Assembly: GCA_913055685.1 (NCBI GenBank)
Contig: CAJXKC010000002.1
Span: forward strand, 434,001 to 498,000
DNA: 64,000 bases
Origin: an uncultured Flavobacteriales bacterium
Lineage (GTDB): Bacteria > Bacteroidota > Bacteroidia > Flavobacteriales > Schleiferiaceae
Direction: 5' to 3'
In this document: positions 51,140 through 59,773 of the stretch, in pieces
Position numbering within the stretch: the stretch's first letter is position 1
How the letters are laid out: each line of letters starts with the position of its first letter
The notes under the pieces: model-generated
The model's database searches: none
What the model was told of the DNA's origin: nothing
What the model saw: the letters and a program-made list of their open reading frames with translations, nothing else
Program-made: the position numbers and the translations under genes

Positions 51140-51919
51140 TCAAAAATCCTTTTTACGGGCTTTGCGTAGTAGAAATCCCAGCGGAATACTAATCCATAGC
51201 AGGTAAGCTCCACCAATAATAAGACTGCCGCTAAGTGTACCAAAAAACTTTTCGAATACAGCTCCGGTGTAGCCCATCAGCGCACTGTAGTCCAGCTGAA
51301 AGATCAAAAGTACACGACCCATATCTACAGGATTGAGAAGTGTTAGACTCAGTGCCAATCGTTCTATGGGGAACCCTTCCAAGGCTATAAGGGTGACAAG
51401 GAATATTCCATCATAAATAACCGCCAGTAGCAGCCAGATAAACAATCCCAATCCAAAGCCCTTTAGTCGATTTTCATTAGCCAACACTAGCCAGCTGGCC
51501 AGTATGCTGAAGATTACTGTAAGCAAAATAGAAATAGCGGTGAGCATCAGCCATTGGGCACTCATAATTTGCGGAGCATCATAAAATGCCAATGGTATTA
51601 AAATACCCAGAGCCACGCTCACGCTAAGGGCAGCACTAAGCCCCAACACGTATCCACCAAAAATGCTTTTGCGTGAAATAGGCTGAGCGAGTAATATTTC
51701 TACATAATCGCGTACCTGGTACATATACATCATACCGTAAATCATACTTATAAGTGGTACTAATAGAATCACCACATTCATCAGGCTTACTACAACTTTG
51801 GCGCTGTCGCCACTCAGGTACAATAGCCCTCCACAAGTGAGAATGAAGAACAGCAGATAAACGATAGTCCAGCGGCTGCGAATAAGATCGAGGAAGCAAT
51901 ATTTGAAAACCTTTATCAT
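51140..51919 (-). CDS. nosY: ABC transporter permease of the nos maturation system
   Basis: Multi-TM permease (MMYMYQVRDYVEILLAQPISRKSIFGGYVLGL) directly downstream of nosF. Confidence 0.85.
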   Translation of the reverse strand: MIKVFKYCFLDLIRSRWTIVYLLFFILTCGGLLYLSGDSAKVVVSLMNVVILLVPLISMIYGMMYMYQVRDYVEILLAQPISRKSIFGGYVLGLSAALSVSVALGILIPLAFYDAPQIMSAQWLMLTAISILLTVIFSILASWLVLANENRLKGFGLGLFIWLLLAVIYDGIFLVTLIALEGFPIERLALSLTLLNPVDMGRVLLIFQLDYSALMGYTGAVFEKFFGTLSGSLIIGGAYLLWISIPLGFLLRKARKKDF

Positions 51920-51921
51920 GG

Positions 51922-52629
51922 CTATGATGCTTTTTTAAGAGTGAGCAATTGAGCAATAGCATGCTCGGTACTAGGTGTATTGGTTTTTTGCAAAAGCTCC
52001 TGTTGTGAGCCGCGGTAATACACTTTTCCATCGAGCAAAAACACAATTTCATCTGCCAACTCTTCTACAATATCCATTATGTGAGTGGTAAGCAAAATGG
52101 TTTTTCCGGCTCCCTGCTCTTTTCGTATCCAATCTTTCAGTGCAATAAGTGCCACGGGGTCAAGCCCAATGGTGGGTTCGTCTAGCACAATAGTTTGAGT
52201 ATCGTACATCAGTGCGCTCACCAGGTTTACTTTTTGGCGCATTCCGCCCGATAAGGCTCTTAGCTTTTTATCGGCAAATTCATTGACCCCAAAGGCAGTC
52301 ATTAACTCAACCTTGCGGGTAGCTTTTCCTCTTATGTTTTCAATAAAATCAAGGAATTCATTCACACTTAGATTTTCGGGAAACCGTGCTATTTGCGGCA
52401 GATAAGCGATATTGTTTCGGTACTCGTTTCCTTGCTTGATTTGGCCGTCAATCAATATTTGGCCGCCAGTAGGATGGACCATTCCCATCAGTGATTTTAT
52501 GAGGGTGGTTTTACCAGAGCCATTTGGGCCCAAAATGGCAAATATGCCGGGTTGGTTAAACTTCAGGTCTATGCCGTGCAGCACATGCTGTTTGCCAAAT
52601 TTTTTCTGAATATTTTTAAACTCAATCAT
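51922..52629 (-). CDS. nosF: ABC transporter ATPase of the nos maturation system
   Basis: LGPNGSGKTTLIKSLMGMVHPTGGQI, LSGGMRQKVNLVSAL, IVLDEPTIGLDPVAL; nosD-F-Y order. Confidence 0.9.
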   Translation of the reverse strand: MIEFKNIQKKFGKQHVLHGIDLKFNQPGIFAILGPNGSGKTTLIKSLMGMVHPTGGQILIDGQIKQGNEYRNNIAYLPQIARFPENLSVNEFLDFIENIRGKATRKVELMTAFGVNEFADKKLRALSGGMRQKVNLVSALMYDTQTIVLDEPTIGLDPVALIALKDWIRKEQGAGKTILLTTHIMDIVEELADEIVFLLDGKVYYRGSQQELLQKTNTPSTEHAIAQLLTLKKAS

Positions 52630-53869
52630 GGTTGTATGTGGGTTTCATTAATGGTTGTTCATCAATGAGATTGGTGGGGGTAACTGCAGGTGCTACTTTT
52701 TCTGCAAAATTGAGCACCTCAATAAATGAACTCCTCAGCAGAATTATACTTTCATCAATGCGGGAAACCAAGTACGAGAAAAGGTTTACCGGGCGGTGTG
52801 GTACATCTCCAAGTCCATCTTTATCCAGATCATAGCCTTCGTAATTATCCCAATAATTGCGGAGGTAGGTGTTATGATCTTTTTTGGCATCGGTGGCCAC
52901 ATCAAAGCTGTTGGCTACAAAGTTGTTTTGCGAAACCTCATTATCCATTGAGCTACCGCGCATGCGTAAGGCCCAGCCATTGCCTTCAAAAGTATTTTCT
53001 GTAAAAGCCACACGACTACTGCCTTCGCTAAAAATGCCGGTGGTGTTTTTTTCAAAGAGGTTTCCCTCAATCTTACTGTCATATATTTCTTTGAGCAATA
53101 GACCGTAGGATGCACGCCCCCAGTTTTCCAGGAAGTGATTATCTACCATCGCGATATGATCACTGAACATCACGGCTACTCCGGCCCCATTGTACGTAAA
53201 GGTGTTTTGCTCATACAAATCATCATTGCTAAACATAAAGTGTAGACCATAGCGCAGGTTATGGCGACTCATATTGCCTGAGATGGTGGAATTGTCAGTA
53301 AACTCCAGATAGATTCCATCGCGATGATGCTCTACCATATTATTGGCAACTGTCATGCTATCGCAGTACCATAGGTGGATGGCATTGGCGGATGAGTGTT
53401 CCTGCACGGCATTACCGGTTATGTTATTTTCTGCTATGTATCCGTTTTTTGATTTGGTACAAAAAATAGCAAAAAAGCAATCGCGTATTGTGTTTTCGGT
53501 AAGGGTAAAGTGTGTGGCGTAATCTACCCAAATAGCTGCCAAATCTTTGGTGTAGCTCTTTTCTACATTGAGTAGTGTAAAGCCTGAAATGGTAACAGAA
53601 TCTGCCCGCACTTCAAAAATCCCGGCATTTTTAGCGGCAATGATGCTCACATCCCCACAGGCAATTAGGGTAAGCGGTTTGTTAATGATTACGGCACTGG
53701 TGTGGGTATAACTTCCAGCGTTTACACAGATAGTGTCGAAAGGGCTGGCATCCTCAATAGCTTGAGAAATGGAGGCGACCGCCTGAGAGGAACCCACTTC
53801 CCACTCCTTTGCTGAGGCAGCCGCACTCCAGACCAGTACTATGAGAATAACAACCAAATCTTTATTCAT
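52622..53869 (-). CDS. nosD: periplasmic copper-insertion-type protein NosD
   Basis: Right-handed beta-helix repeats (NTIRDCFFAIFCTKSKNGYIAENNITGN...HHRDGIYLEFTDNSTISGNMSRHNLRYGLHFMFSNDD). Confidence 0.92.
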   Translation of the reverse strand: MNKDLVVILIVLVWSAAASAKEWEVGSSQAVASISQAIEDASPFDTICVNAGSYTHTSAVIINKPLTLIACGDVSIIAAKNAGIFEVRADSVTISGFTLLNVEKSYTKDLAAIWVDYATHFTLTENTIRDCFFAIFCTKSKNGYIAENNITGNAVQEHSSANAIHLWYCDSMTVANNMVEHHRDGIYLEFTDNSTISGNMSRHNLRYGLHFMFSNDDLYEQNTFTYNGAGVAVMFSDHIAMVDNHFLENWGRASYGLLLKEIYDSKIEGNLFEKNTTGIFSEGSSRVAFTENTFEGNGWALRMRGSSMDNEVSQNNFVANSFDVATDAKKDHNTYLRNYWDNYEGYDLDKDGLGDVPHRPVNLFSYLVSRIDESIILLRSSFIEVLNFAEKVAPAVTPTNLIDEQPLMKPTYNHD

Positions 53870-54306
53870 AGCGCCGGTAGTATATTTATACTTTGTTCTA
53901 TTTCTGGATAGGTATAAACTGTTCCATCCTCCCCCTTTAGCTCATCTGCCGCGACCTTATTAGGTAAAGCGGTAAGGTACATTCCCATTGGGCTTGGGAG
54001 GTTTGCACTTCTTACTATCCAGCATACCTCTGCCGGGATAAGTTTTTTAGGACGGTTGTAATCGGTTACTAACACCTGCTGCCATTCCTCCGTATGTTCA
54101 TGTTTGTAGTTGATCATACATTCGATGGCATCAAAGCTGTAGGTTTTGCCTTTGCAGCTCACCAGTTGAGCTGCATATCGTTCATCTACAATGCTCATCC
54201 GGCAATAGTCACAGGCTTGTTTGCCATACTCTATTGGCTTTGCCTGACGGTTACAGCCGAACAGTCCAAAACTTACTACTGTAATTAAAAGAACTAGGTA
54301 TTTCAT
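53866..54306 (-). CDS. nosL: copper lipoprotein NosL
   Basis: ATG at 54306 gives lipoprotein signal MKYLVLLITVVSFGLFGC; CDYCRMSIVDERYAAQLVSCKGKTYSFDAIECM. Confidence 0.92.
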   Translation of the reverse strand: MKYLVLLITVVSFGLFGCNRQAKPIEYGKQACDYCRMSIVDERYAAQLVSCKGKTYSFDAIECMINYKHEHTEEWQQVLVTDYNRPKKLIPAEVCWIVRSANLPSPMGMYLTALPNKVAADELKGEDGTVYTYPEIEQSINILPAL

Positions 54307-54324
54307 GATGTTGTGGGTTTTATA

Positions 54325-54341
54325 CTCGCTCATCAGGCGAG
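54325..54341 (-). repeat. intercistronic hairpin upstream of nosL
   Basis: CTCGC-tcatcag-GCGAG inverted repeat. Confidence 0.5.
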
Positions 54342-54394
54342 GTGGGCTTTCTGTTTTTTTTAAAGGGAAGAAAACTTACCCCGTGTTTTATGTA

Positions 54395-54973
54395 TTAGCT
54401 TCTTGCGGTCTTTCTTTTTATCCACCAAGCTACAAATGCGAGAAACATTGATATTCCCATAAAAATACCACCGGTACCTGGATAAGAAATAGCATTGAAA
54501 TTCAAAAGCATTTTAGAACCAAAAAGAGGTGGCTGGTAACTCATTCCGGGCACTTTTATAGGAGCTGTAGGGCTAAGGTTGTGACCGTAATCATATTCCC
54601 ATAAGTAAAAGTCATAAATACCTAGGGCAGCCAGTACTAAGAAAACCACTGCCCATGCAAGGTGTAGCCCTGATTTGTTGACAAAAGCAGCAATCAAGCC
54701 TAAGAGTCCTAATGCTCCCACTACCCATGGGAAGTAGGTAAGCTCGGGGATGCTATCTGGCTCAATGTGTTTCATGCCTACATAGTGATTCAGAATATTG
54801 ATGTTTTGTAGGGTTCCGGGAGAGTCTCCGGTTATCTTATTTATCCAGATGTACATAGTTACACCATCAGGATATTGAGGGGCTATTAATGTAATTCTCC
54901 AAAGTGGGTAGAAGAACAACATCATCAGGCAGGCTACTGCCAGAATGGTGATTATCCGAGGGGCGGTTTTCAT
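54395..54973 (-). CDS. multi-pass membrane protein downstream of nosZ, positional equivalent of NosB
   Basis: About 4 TM segments; sits directly downstream of nosZ and upstream of nosL, as described for nosB in clade II clusters. Confidence 0.55.
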   Translation of the reverse strand: MKTAPRIITILAVACLMMLFFYPLWRITLIAPQYPDGVTMYIWINKITGDSPGTLQNINILNHYVGMKHIEPDSIPELTYFPWVVGALGLLGLIAAFVNKSGLHLAWAVVFLVLAALGIYDFYLWEYDYGHNLSPTAPIKVPGMSYQPPLFGSKMLLNFNAISYPGTGGIFMGISMFLAFVAWWIKRKTARS

Positions 54974-55008
54974 AATTGTGGGTTTTTGAAAGAAGATTGT
55001 GTAAGTGT

Positions 55009-55064
55009 GGGGCTGTCTTTTATTATTAAAGAAAGCACTATTTCTAACTATTTAAAACAGCCCC
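55009..55064 (-). repeat. large intercistronic hairpin between nosZ and the NosB-like gene
   Basis: GGGGCTGT (55009-55016) and ACAGCCCC (55057-55064) perfect complementary arms around an A/T-rich 40-nt loop. Confidence 0.65.
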
Positions 55065-55085
55065 ATGCACAGATACAATTACTTA

Positions 55086-57050
55086 TTAATCACCGGTAGT
55101 GGCCAATACCTCTGGTGCTTGCCCTTTGGCAGAGACTCTAAGGTATCCTTGCATTTCCTGATGCAGAGCTGAGCAGAAGTCTGTACAGTAGAATGGATAA
55201 ATACCAGGTTTCAAAGGTTCCCAAAGCAGGGTTTCGGTTTGACCAGGCATAATCAAGAGTTCAGCATTTTGTGCACCCAGTACAGAGAATCCATGTGGTA
55301 CATCCCAGTCTTGCTCAAGGTTGGTTACGTGGAAGTACACCTTGTCACCAGCCTCAATACCTTCAATATTATCAGGGGCGAAATGACTACGGATGGTGGT
55401 CATGTACACATGTACTTCATTTCCATTTTTCTCCACACGTGCCTCGCTTTCACTTTTTGCAGCGTGAGGGTGCTCGTTTTCTTCCAAAGAGTAAATCTTC
55501 TTGCTTCGGTTCATTACAATATCTGCAGCAATAGCTTGCGCATAGTGTGGTTCACCAATGGTTGGAAAATCAAGAATCAACTCCATTTTATCTCCACTGA
55601 TGTCATACAGCTGAGCAGAGTGTGCCAACTCAGGGCCAGTGGGCAGGTAGCGGTCTTTGGTAATTTTATTAAGGGCTACCATGTATTTTCCCCATGGTTC
55701 TTTGCTGTCTCCTCCTGGAATCATTAAGTGACCAACAGAGTAGTAGGTAGGTACACGATCTAATACTTCCCAGGTGCCGAGTTTCCATTTTACTACCTCA
55801 CTACTGATAAAGAAAGTGGTGTAGGCATTTCCTTGTCCATCAAACTCAGTGTGCAACGGCCCGAGACCTCCACTTTCAACAGTACCTGCGGCTACATCTT
55901 CAAAGTTTAAAACGGGGATGCCGTAAGCCTCATCGGCAAAAGATTTGTTTTCTATGGCCTGAATCATTTTATCAAAGCTGTGTACAGTAAGGTTTGCATT
56001 GAGCTTACCATTACCAATAATGTAAGAACCCGTAGGATCCACATCTACTCCATGTGGAGATTTTGGTGTAGGTAAGAAGTACACTACTCCAGGACATTCA
56101 GTGGGGTCAAGCACTCGTACTTTGTTCTTTTTAATAGTTTCTGCCAAGTGCTTTTTCTCATCATATCTGTTAATAAGATACTCAGAATCCATTTCCTTGA
56201 ATTTTCCTTGCTCAATGTATTCCTGAGCTTTTTTCCAGTTAATAGCTGCTATGTAATCCTTATCATTCTGAGAAGCATTCACCTCTTTTAGGGTGTGAGA
56301 TTCTTCAGTGTTATAAGTAGTAAAGAACATCCATCCATGCGATTTTCCTTTACCACCGTGAGCCAGGTCATAGTCAAAACCAGGCATCAATACTTGAAAG
56401 TCAATATCCATATGCCCATGTTCAGGATCAACAGAAATAAAAGACAAAGAACCTTTGAACTTACCTTTATAATCGGCAATAGACATATCACTTTGTGGAA
56501 TGGGCACGCTAAAACGTGTTCCGGCTACTACATATTCGCTGTTTTCGGTAGTAAACGGAGAACTGTGGTTACCACCAGCATTGGGCAATTCGATTATTTC
56601 AGCAGTCTCAAAGGTGCTAAGGTCGATACGTGCTACACGCGGGGTGTTGTTCCCGTTGATAAAAAGGTATTTACCATCAGGCTTACCCTTGGTTTGAGAA
56701 AGCTCAGGGTGATGAGCGTCATCCCATGGAATAAAGCCGTGGCTGGTTTCTAATAGAGGTTTGGTTTCTTCATTAAAGCCATAGCCTTTTTCACCATCTA
56801 CAGAAAATACAGGAATAACCTTTAGTAGACGGCCAGAAGGTAACCCGTACACACTTACTTGGCCGCTAAAGCCACCAGACATAAAGGAGTAAAATTCGTC
56901 ATATTCACCAGGGGCAACATATACTTTTTCGGCTGCGCTTGATTTATTGATCGCTCCTGTATTTTGCGCACCTTCATTGTTGTTTGTGCAAGCTGGCAGA
57001 ACCAATATGGCCGCAGCAGCCAGTACACTCAGTTGTTTTAAGGGATTCAT
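55086..57050 (-). CDS. nosZ: nitrous oxide reductase, Sec/lipoprotein-type (clade II-like)
   Basis: Signal peptide ending LPACTNNN rather than a twin-arginine signal; CuZ-region DDAHHPELSQTKG and PLHTEFDGQGNAYTT; CuA motif FYCTDFCSALHQEMQGYL. Confidence 0.96.
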   Translation of the reverse strand: MNPLKQLSVLAAAAILVLPACTNNNEGAQNTGAINKSSAAEKVYVAPGEYDEFYSFMSGGFSGQVSVYGLPSGRLLKVIPVFSVDGEKGYGFNEETKPLLETSHGFIPWDDAHHPELSQTKGKPDGKYLFINGNNTPRVARIDLSTFETAEIIELPNAGGNHSSPFTTENSEYVVAGTRFSVPIPQSDMSIADYKGKFKGSLSFISVDPEHGHMDIDFQVLMPGFDYDLAHGGKGKSHGWMFFTTYNTEESHTLKEVNASQNDKDYIAAINWKKAQEYIEQGKFKEMDSEYLINRYDEKKHLAETIKKNKVRVLDPTECPGVVYFLPTPKSPHGVDVDPTGSYIIGNGKLNANLTVHSFDKMIQAIENKSFADEAYGIPVLNFEDVAAGTVESGGLGPLHTEFDGQGNAYTTFFISSEVVKWKLGTWEVLDRVPTYYSVGHLMIPGGDSKEPWGKYMVALNKITKDRYLPTGPELAHSAQLYDISGDKMELILDFPTIGEPHYAQAIAADIVMNRSKKIYSLEENEHPHAAKSESEARVEKNGNEVHVYMTTIRSHFAPDNIEGIEAGDKVYFHVTNLEQDWDVPHGFSVLGAQNAELLIMPGQTETLLWEPLKPGIYPFYCTDFCSALHQEMQGYLRVSAKGQAPEVLATTGD

Positions 57051-57072
57051 TGTTTACCTGTTTTTGTTTGTA

Positions 57073-57558
57073 TTAAAGCGTTCTGAAATATTCCAGGATT
57101 TTCCTGGCATCTTCTTCCTGAATGTTTTGATCGGCCATGATAGCACCGTTCGCTTCGGCTAGTACTTGCTTAGCTATAGGGTCTTTCTGAACCATTTCGG
57201 TTGGGTTCATTATCATGTTCATCACCCATTCAGGTGTTCTACGATTAAGGATATCTTTTGGAGCTGGCCCAATGTATTTTTTGTCGGGTTTATGGCAGGC
57301 CGCACAATTTTTGTCAAACAAAGCCTTTCCTTCGGCTACCATACCCTGATCTATGGTTTCGGCAAGAGTTAGCTCTTTGATAGGTCCGATTCCTTTGCTA
57401 CTCATTGGGTCCATTGTGGTCGATTTCTTAACCTCTGCTTTTGGCTGAGGTGTAATAGATTCGCGAGTATTCTCAGTTTTTCTGGAATTACTCTCACCAC
57501 CACATGCGGTTATGGCCAGTAAAAGCGCTACCGAGATTATGGTTGTTACTTTTTTCAT
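57073..57558 (-). CDS. monoheme c-type cytochrome lipoprotein
   Basis: ATG at 57558 (MKKVTTIISVALLLAITACGG); heme motif CAACHKPDKKYIGPAPKDI. Confidence 0.9.
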   Translation of the reverse strand: MKKVTTIISVALLLAITACGGESNSRKTENTRESITPQPKAEVKKSTTMDPMSSKGIGPIKELTLAETIDQGMVAEGKALFDKNCAACHKPDKKYIGPAPKDILNRRTPEWVMNMIMNPTEMVQKDPIAKQVLAEANGAIMADQNIQEEDARKILEYFRTL

Positions 57559-57584
57559 GGGTCTATGATGTATTAATTTATAAG

Positions 57585-57592
57585 CGAAGGTA
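57585..57592 (-). promoter_or_regulatory. candidate -7 element of the cytochrome c/nosZ promoter
   Basis: Minus strand TACCTTCG, one mismatch from the Bacteroidetes TAnnTTTG consensus. Confidence 0.45.
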
Positions 57593-57614
57593 TAGGAGGA
57601 GAGGAGGGCATAAA

Positions 57615-57628
57615 ATGACATATATCAT
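57615..57628 (-). promoter_or_regulatory. candidate CRP/FNR-family activator site
   Basis: ATGACATATATCAT (TGA-N6-TCA), 22 nt upstream of the TACCTTCG box. Confidence 0.5.
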
Positions 57629-57692
57629 AATAAAGGACTTTTTTGTCTTAAATTCTGCTAAGCTGAGTTCAATTCCTAAACAATAGGTTTAT

Positions 57693-59690
57693 CTATACTT
57701 TAACCTTTAAGGTAAATATTAATATTCTCCCCATGCTAGAAATACCGCCCCAATTGAGATGATCACGGTAATAAGTGTCAAAAATGTTATCTGCGCTAAG
57801 GCTTACAGCGGCCTCAGTCCTTTTAAAGGGAAGCTTATACTCAATTCCGGCATCAAGCAGCACATAGGCAGGAGTATAGCGGTCACCATATTCAGTATTA
57901 TAGTGGTTTTGCTCAGCGGCCATTCGGCTTTGTGCTAAAAATGAAAACTGCTTGTAGCGATAGTTTACAGCCAGAGTTCCCTGTAGTGGTGGGATTAGGG
58001 GGAGGTCAAACTCGGGGCGAAAACCTCGTAAATAATCTACCTTGGCAGTGCTACTCAGATTAGTAGTGAAAGCATATTCAGTGCCCAATTCTATACCCCA
58101 AAAGGTTGCTTTGTCTACATTGTAATACTCGCGCACACCATTAGCACCATAGGTCATTTCATCATAATTGGTGGCAAGGCCAAATATGTAGTTGCTATAA
58201 AACTGCGTAAAAACTGTAGAAGTCAACTTCAGCTTTTCAGTTGCAAAGCTATAGCCAAGCTCCGTTGCAAAGAGCTGTTCTGCTTCAAGATCAGGATTAC
58301 CAAGATAGTCAAAACCGTCATGAGCGTTAAAAAGGTAAAACCCATAAAGCTTGGAAGTGGTAGGGCCACGCATACCATAGCTTATAGCAGTATTCAGGCT
58401 ATTTTTCTTATTTAGGTGATGTGTTAGGGCAGTTTTTATTTGTGGTAATACGTAGCTGCGGTTTGTTGTCATATCATAGCCCATACCTATCCATTGGTCT
58501 TTGCCAGTTTCATCCACAATTCCTGAAGTTTCATAATCTACCCTAAAGGTGCTAGCAAGCATATTCTTGCCAAAATGCCAATGATCGCTTATTCCGATAG
58601 CTGAGCCATGTATGCGGGCATCGGGCCAGGTAAACATAAACATGGGAGGTTCAGTGCCATTATCAGGGTACATGGTCATTTCCGCTCTGCGGAAGTTGGT
58701 ATAATACTCAGCGGAAACATCTATGCTGTGGTTTCCCGTTTTCCAACCAAAAGCATCAAAAGTAAGACCTGTGGTGCGGCTCCAGCCAGGCATATCCATG
58801 TGCATAAATACATCTTCACGCTGGGTGTCGTCCATTTCGTGGTAAATGTCGTTATGGTATAATTTCAGATCAAAGTGTGTAAATGGGCCAATGTTGTGGT
58901 AGCTGCTATAGGTAATTCCGCCAATCACTGCACGGGCCTTACTCACATCCATGGGCAGAGCAGGGTAGCCAACATTGGTAGCTAGGTCATAAATAAAGTC
59001 GAGTTTGATAAACCGTTTTGGCGAGAGCCTATAAACCGAGTTGATAGCCCAGTTTTGTTTTTCGTTTTGAGAATACAATACCTCATTACCATGGCCATCA
59101 TAATAATTTCCATTTTTGAACCAAGTGCCGTTTAGCCGCCAGGCAAGCTTTTGGGTATTATGTTCCAGGTAAAAAGCACTGTTTAGCCCGTTGGTATTAG
59201 TTTGATATTGTTGACTAAATCCGAGCCGCCATGGGTCAGCCCTGTTAAAAGTTGGTTCTTTGGTTTTAAGGTTCAAACTACCAGCCAGGCCACTATTACT
59301 GCACTGGCTTTCGCAAGATGAAGCCACCTCGGCTGTACTCAGGTTATTGGCCACTATATAAGAGGTAGATGGATCCATGCGATCAGTGCATGCATTATAA
59401 ATGCGCATGCCATTAAGTTTTACTTGTATACGACCATCACCTTGGCCGCGGTACACAACTTCTTGCGCAAATGAACCTCGTGAGATAAGGTTTACGCCTT
59501 TAAGCTGTTTTAATTGCAACTCCAGTTGGTGATTATCCGTAGTTCGCTTCAGGGCATGCTGGTTTTCCCAGGTGTCAACTACTAAAACATCTTCCAGAGA
59601 TAGGTGGGTAAGATCTACAGTGATGGTATCAGCCTGTCCGTAGGAAAGGTAGCTTACCAAGACAAGTAATCCTGTGCAAATCCTTTTCAT
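57693..59690 (-). CDS. TonB-dependent receptor, OprC/NosA-like putative copper receptor
   Basis: Plug LKGVNLISRGSFAQEVVYRGQGDGRIQVKLNGMRIYNACTDRMDPSTSYIVANNLSTAEV; CTDRM (CxxxM) and MHMDM motifs; C-terminal aromatic barrel strands. Confidence 0.88.
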   Translation of the reverse strand: MKRICTGLLVLVSYLSYGQADTITVDLTHLSLEDVLVVDTWENQHALKRTTDNHQLELQLKQLKGVNLISRGSFAQEVVYRGQGDGRIQVKLNGMRIYNACTDRMDPSTSYIVANNLSTAEVASSCESQCSNSGLAGSLNLKTKEPTFNRADPWRLGFSQQYQTNTNGLNSAFYLEHNTQKLAWRLNGTWFKNGNYYDGHGNEVLYSQNEKQNWAINSVYRLSPKRFIKLDFIYDLATNVGYPALPMDVSKARAVIGGITYSSYHNIGPFTHFDLKLYHNDIYHEMDDTQREDVFMHMDMPGWSRTTGLTFDAFGWKTGNHSIDVSAEYYTNFRRAEMTMYPDNGTEPPMFMFTWPDARIHGSAIGISDHWHFGKNMLASTFRVDYETSGIVDETGKDQWIGMGYDMTTNRSYVLPQIKTALTHHLNKKNSLNTAISYGMRGPTTSKLYGFYLFNAHDGFDYLGNPDLEAEQLFATELGYSFATEKLKLTSTVFTQFYSNYIFGLATNYDEMTYGANGVREYYNVDKATFWGIELGTEYAFTTNLSSTAKVDYLRGFRPEFDLPLIPPLQGTLAVNYRYKQFSFLAQSRMAAEQNHYNTEYGDRYTPAYVLLDAGIEYKLPFKRTEAAVSLSADNIFDTYYRDHLNWGGISSMGRILIFTLKVKV

Positions 59691-59718
59691 AGTGTGGGTT
59701 TTTAGGAAGAGAGTTTAA

Positions 59719-59755
59719 ACCTTATGGCACAGACTGCATGCCTGCACCATAAGGT
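59719..59755 (-). repeat. intercistronic hairpin upstream of the TonB receptor gene
   Basis: ACCTTATGG (59719-59727) / CCATAAGGT (59747-59755). Confidence 0.7.
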
Positions 59756-59773
59756 GTTTCCTGTGCTATCTAT

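Noticed and set aside
51636-52052. Minus-strand 138-aa ORF spanning the nosF-nosY junction
   Set aside because: Alternative frame of two clear genes
52632-53115. Overlapping ORFs within nosD on both strands
   Set aside because: Shadow ORFs of nosD; no recognisable domain or start context
55239-55727. Plus-strand ORFs inside nosZ (55239..55727, 55271..55534, 56295..56753, 56500..56697)
   Set aside because: Antisense to the strongly supported nosZ; Cys/His-rich, low-complexity translations typical of shadow ORFs
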